Shown here in pieces: positions 4,749 to 5,101 of a DNA stretch of 5,101 nucleotides. Under the pieces are notes generated by a model. That model worked only from the letters and a program-made list of their open reading frames with translations. It did no database searches and had not been told where the DNA came from. The position numbers were made by a program, and so were the translations under genes. Source of the stretch: JAICJR01 sp036491015 (GTDB lineage: Bacteria > Actinomycetota > Thermoleophilia > Solirubrobacterales > Thermoleophilaceae); assembly GCA_036491015.1 (NCBI GenBank), contig DASXCV010000273.1, positions 1 to 5,101 on the forward strand, written 5' to 3'. Each line of letters begins with the position of its first letter. Position 1 is the first letter of the stretch.

Positions 4749-5101
4749 AGCAGCGCGGCCTCGCGGCGGCGGCGCCTGAGCAGCCCCGCGGCGAGCCAGC
4801 CGAGCGCCGCCAGCAGCGCCAGCGGCAGCGCCACGCCGAGCACCCGCAGCGCGATGCCGAACGACACCGCGAGCGAGTGCAGGGCGTCGTGGAACGAGCC
4901 GCTCACGCCGCCGGCCGCCGCGTGGTGCGCGCGCTCGCGCACCAGCGTCACGTCGACGGTGGCGAGCCGCGCGCGGTTCTGGAGCGCGCCGAAGCGGGCG
5001 CTCAGCGCGCGGATCTGGGCCGACTCGAGGTGGATGCGGTGCCGGAGCGCCTGCGCCTCGGTGTCCGTGGTGGCCTTGGCCAGCCGCTCGAGCAGGCTGT
5101 G
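4745..5101 (-). CDS. DUF4349-type membrane protein, C-terminal 118 residues; N-terminal part beyond the right edge
   Basis: The frame is open from base 5101 and ends at a TAA at 4745-4747. The visible part begins with a helical, coiled-coil-like segment (HSLLERLAKATTDTEAQALR and on to about residue 45). ARLATVDVTLVRER (44-57) follows and matches the beta-strand that closes DUF4349 domains. After a Gly/Ala/His-rich linker (59-68) comes one transmembrane helix (about 84-108, IALRVLGVALPLALLAALGW), then a basic cytoplasmic tail RRRRREAALL. This order, an extracytoplasmic coiled-coil domain followed by a C-terminal anchor, is typical of DUF4349 proteins, whose function is unknown. An ATG-like start at 4951 would cut through the coiled coil and is not the true start. 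The gene is convergent with the threonine ammonia-lyase gene and their stops overlap. Confidence 0.8.
   Translation of the reverse strand, partial: HSLLERLAKATTDTEAQALRHRIHLESAQIRALSARFGALQNRARLATVDVTLVRERAHHAAAGGVSGSFHDALHSLAVSFGIALRVLGVALPLALLAALGWLAAGLLRRRRREAALL

Overview
The window is about 5.1 kb of GC-rich, tightly packed chromosome with housekeeping genes. The chaperonin sequence, the high GC at third codon positions and the mix of neighbours (CIRCE-controlled groESL, a Crp-family regulator with pcm, ridA-ilvA, a DUF4349 membrane protein) suggest an actinobacterium, probably of the Thermoleophilia (Solirubrobacterales) type. That placement is an inference from remembered family resemblance. 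No tRNA, rRNA, mobile element, CRISPR array or phage gene is visible.

Layout, left to right. Positions 1-660 (minus) hold the N-terminal 220 residues of GroEL, which runs off the left edge. Positions 685-978 (minus) are groES. Upstream of it (979-1186) lies a control region with a perfect CIRCE operator laid over a readable sigma70-type promoter, then a cluster of short direct and inverted repeats, then a second CIRCE-like site that overlaps the end of the next gene. Positions 1187-1582 (minus) encode an ASCH-domain protein with a GTG start. The 188 bases between it and pcm hold a short stretch with coding character whose reading frame seems to switch (1598-1781). Positions 1771-2436 (minus) are pcm, which overlaps by 35 bases a cyclic-nucleotide-type Crp/Fnr regulator (2402-3103, minus).

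To the right, and only 26 bases from the regulator's start codon, ridA (3130-3531) and a threonine ammonia-lyase gene (3519-4748) run on the plus strand with a 13-base overlap. A DUF4349-type membrane protein enters from the right edge on the minus strand, and its stop codon interlocks with that of the lyase gene.

How the genes fit together. Three groups can be read. GroES and GroEL form the chaperonin folding machine under HrcA/CIRCE heat-shock control. The crp-pcm pair, perhaps continuing into the small segment and the ASCH gene, couples a likely cyclic-nucleotide-responsive regulator to repair of isoaspartate-damaged proteins. RidA and the threonine ammonia-lyase form a metabolic pair: the lyase releases reactive enamine/imine intermediates and RidA hydrolyses them. 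I see no clear sign of a new multi-gene system. The most interesting unexplained items are the repeat cluster, the second CIRCE-like site and the frame-switching segment.
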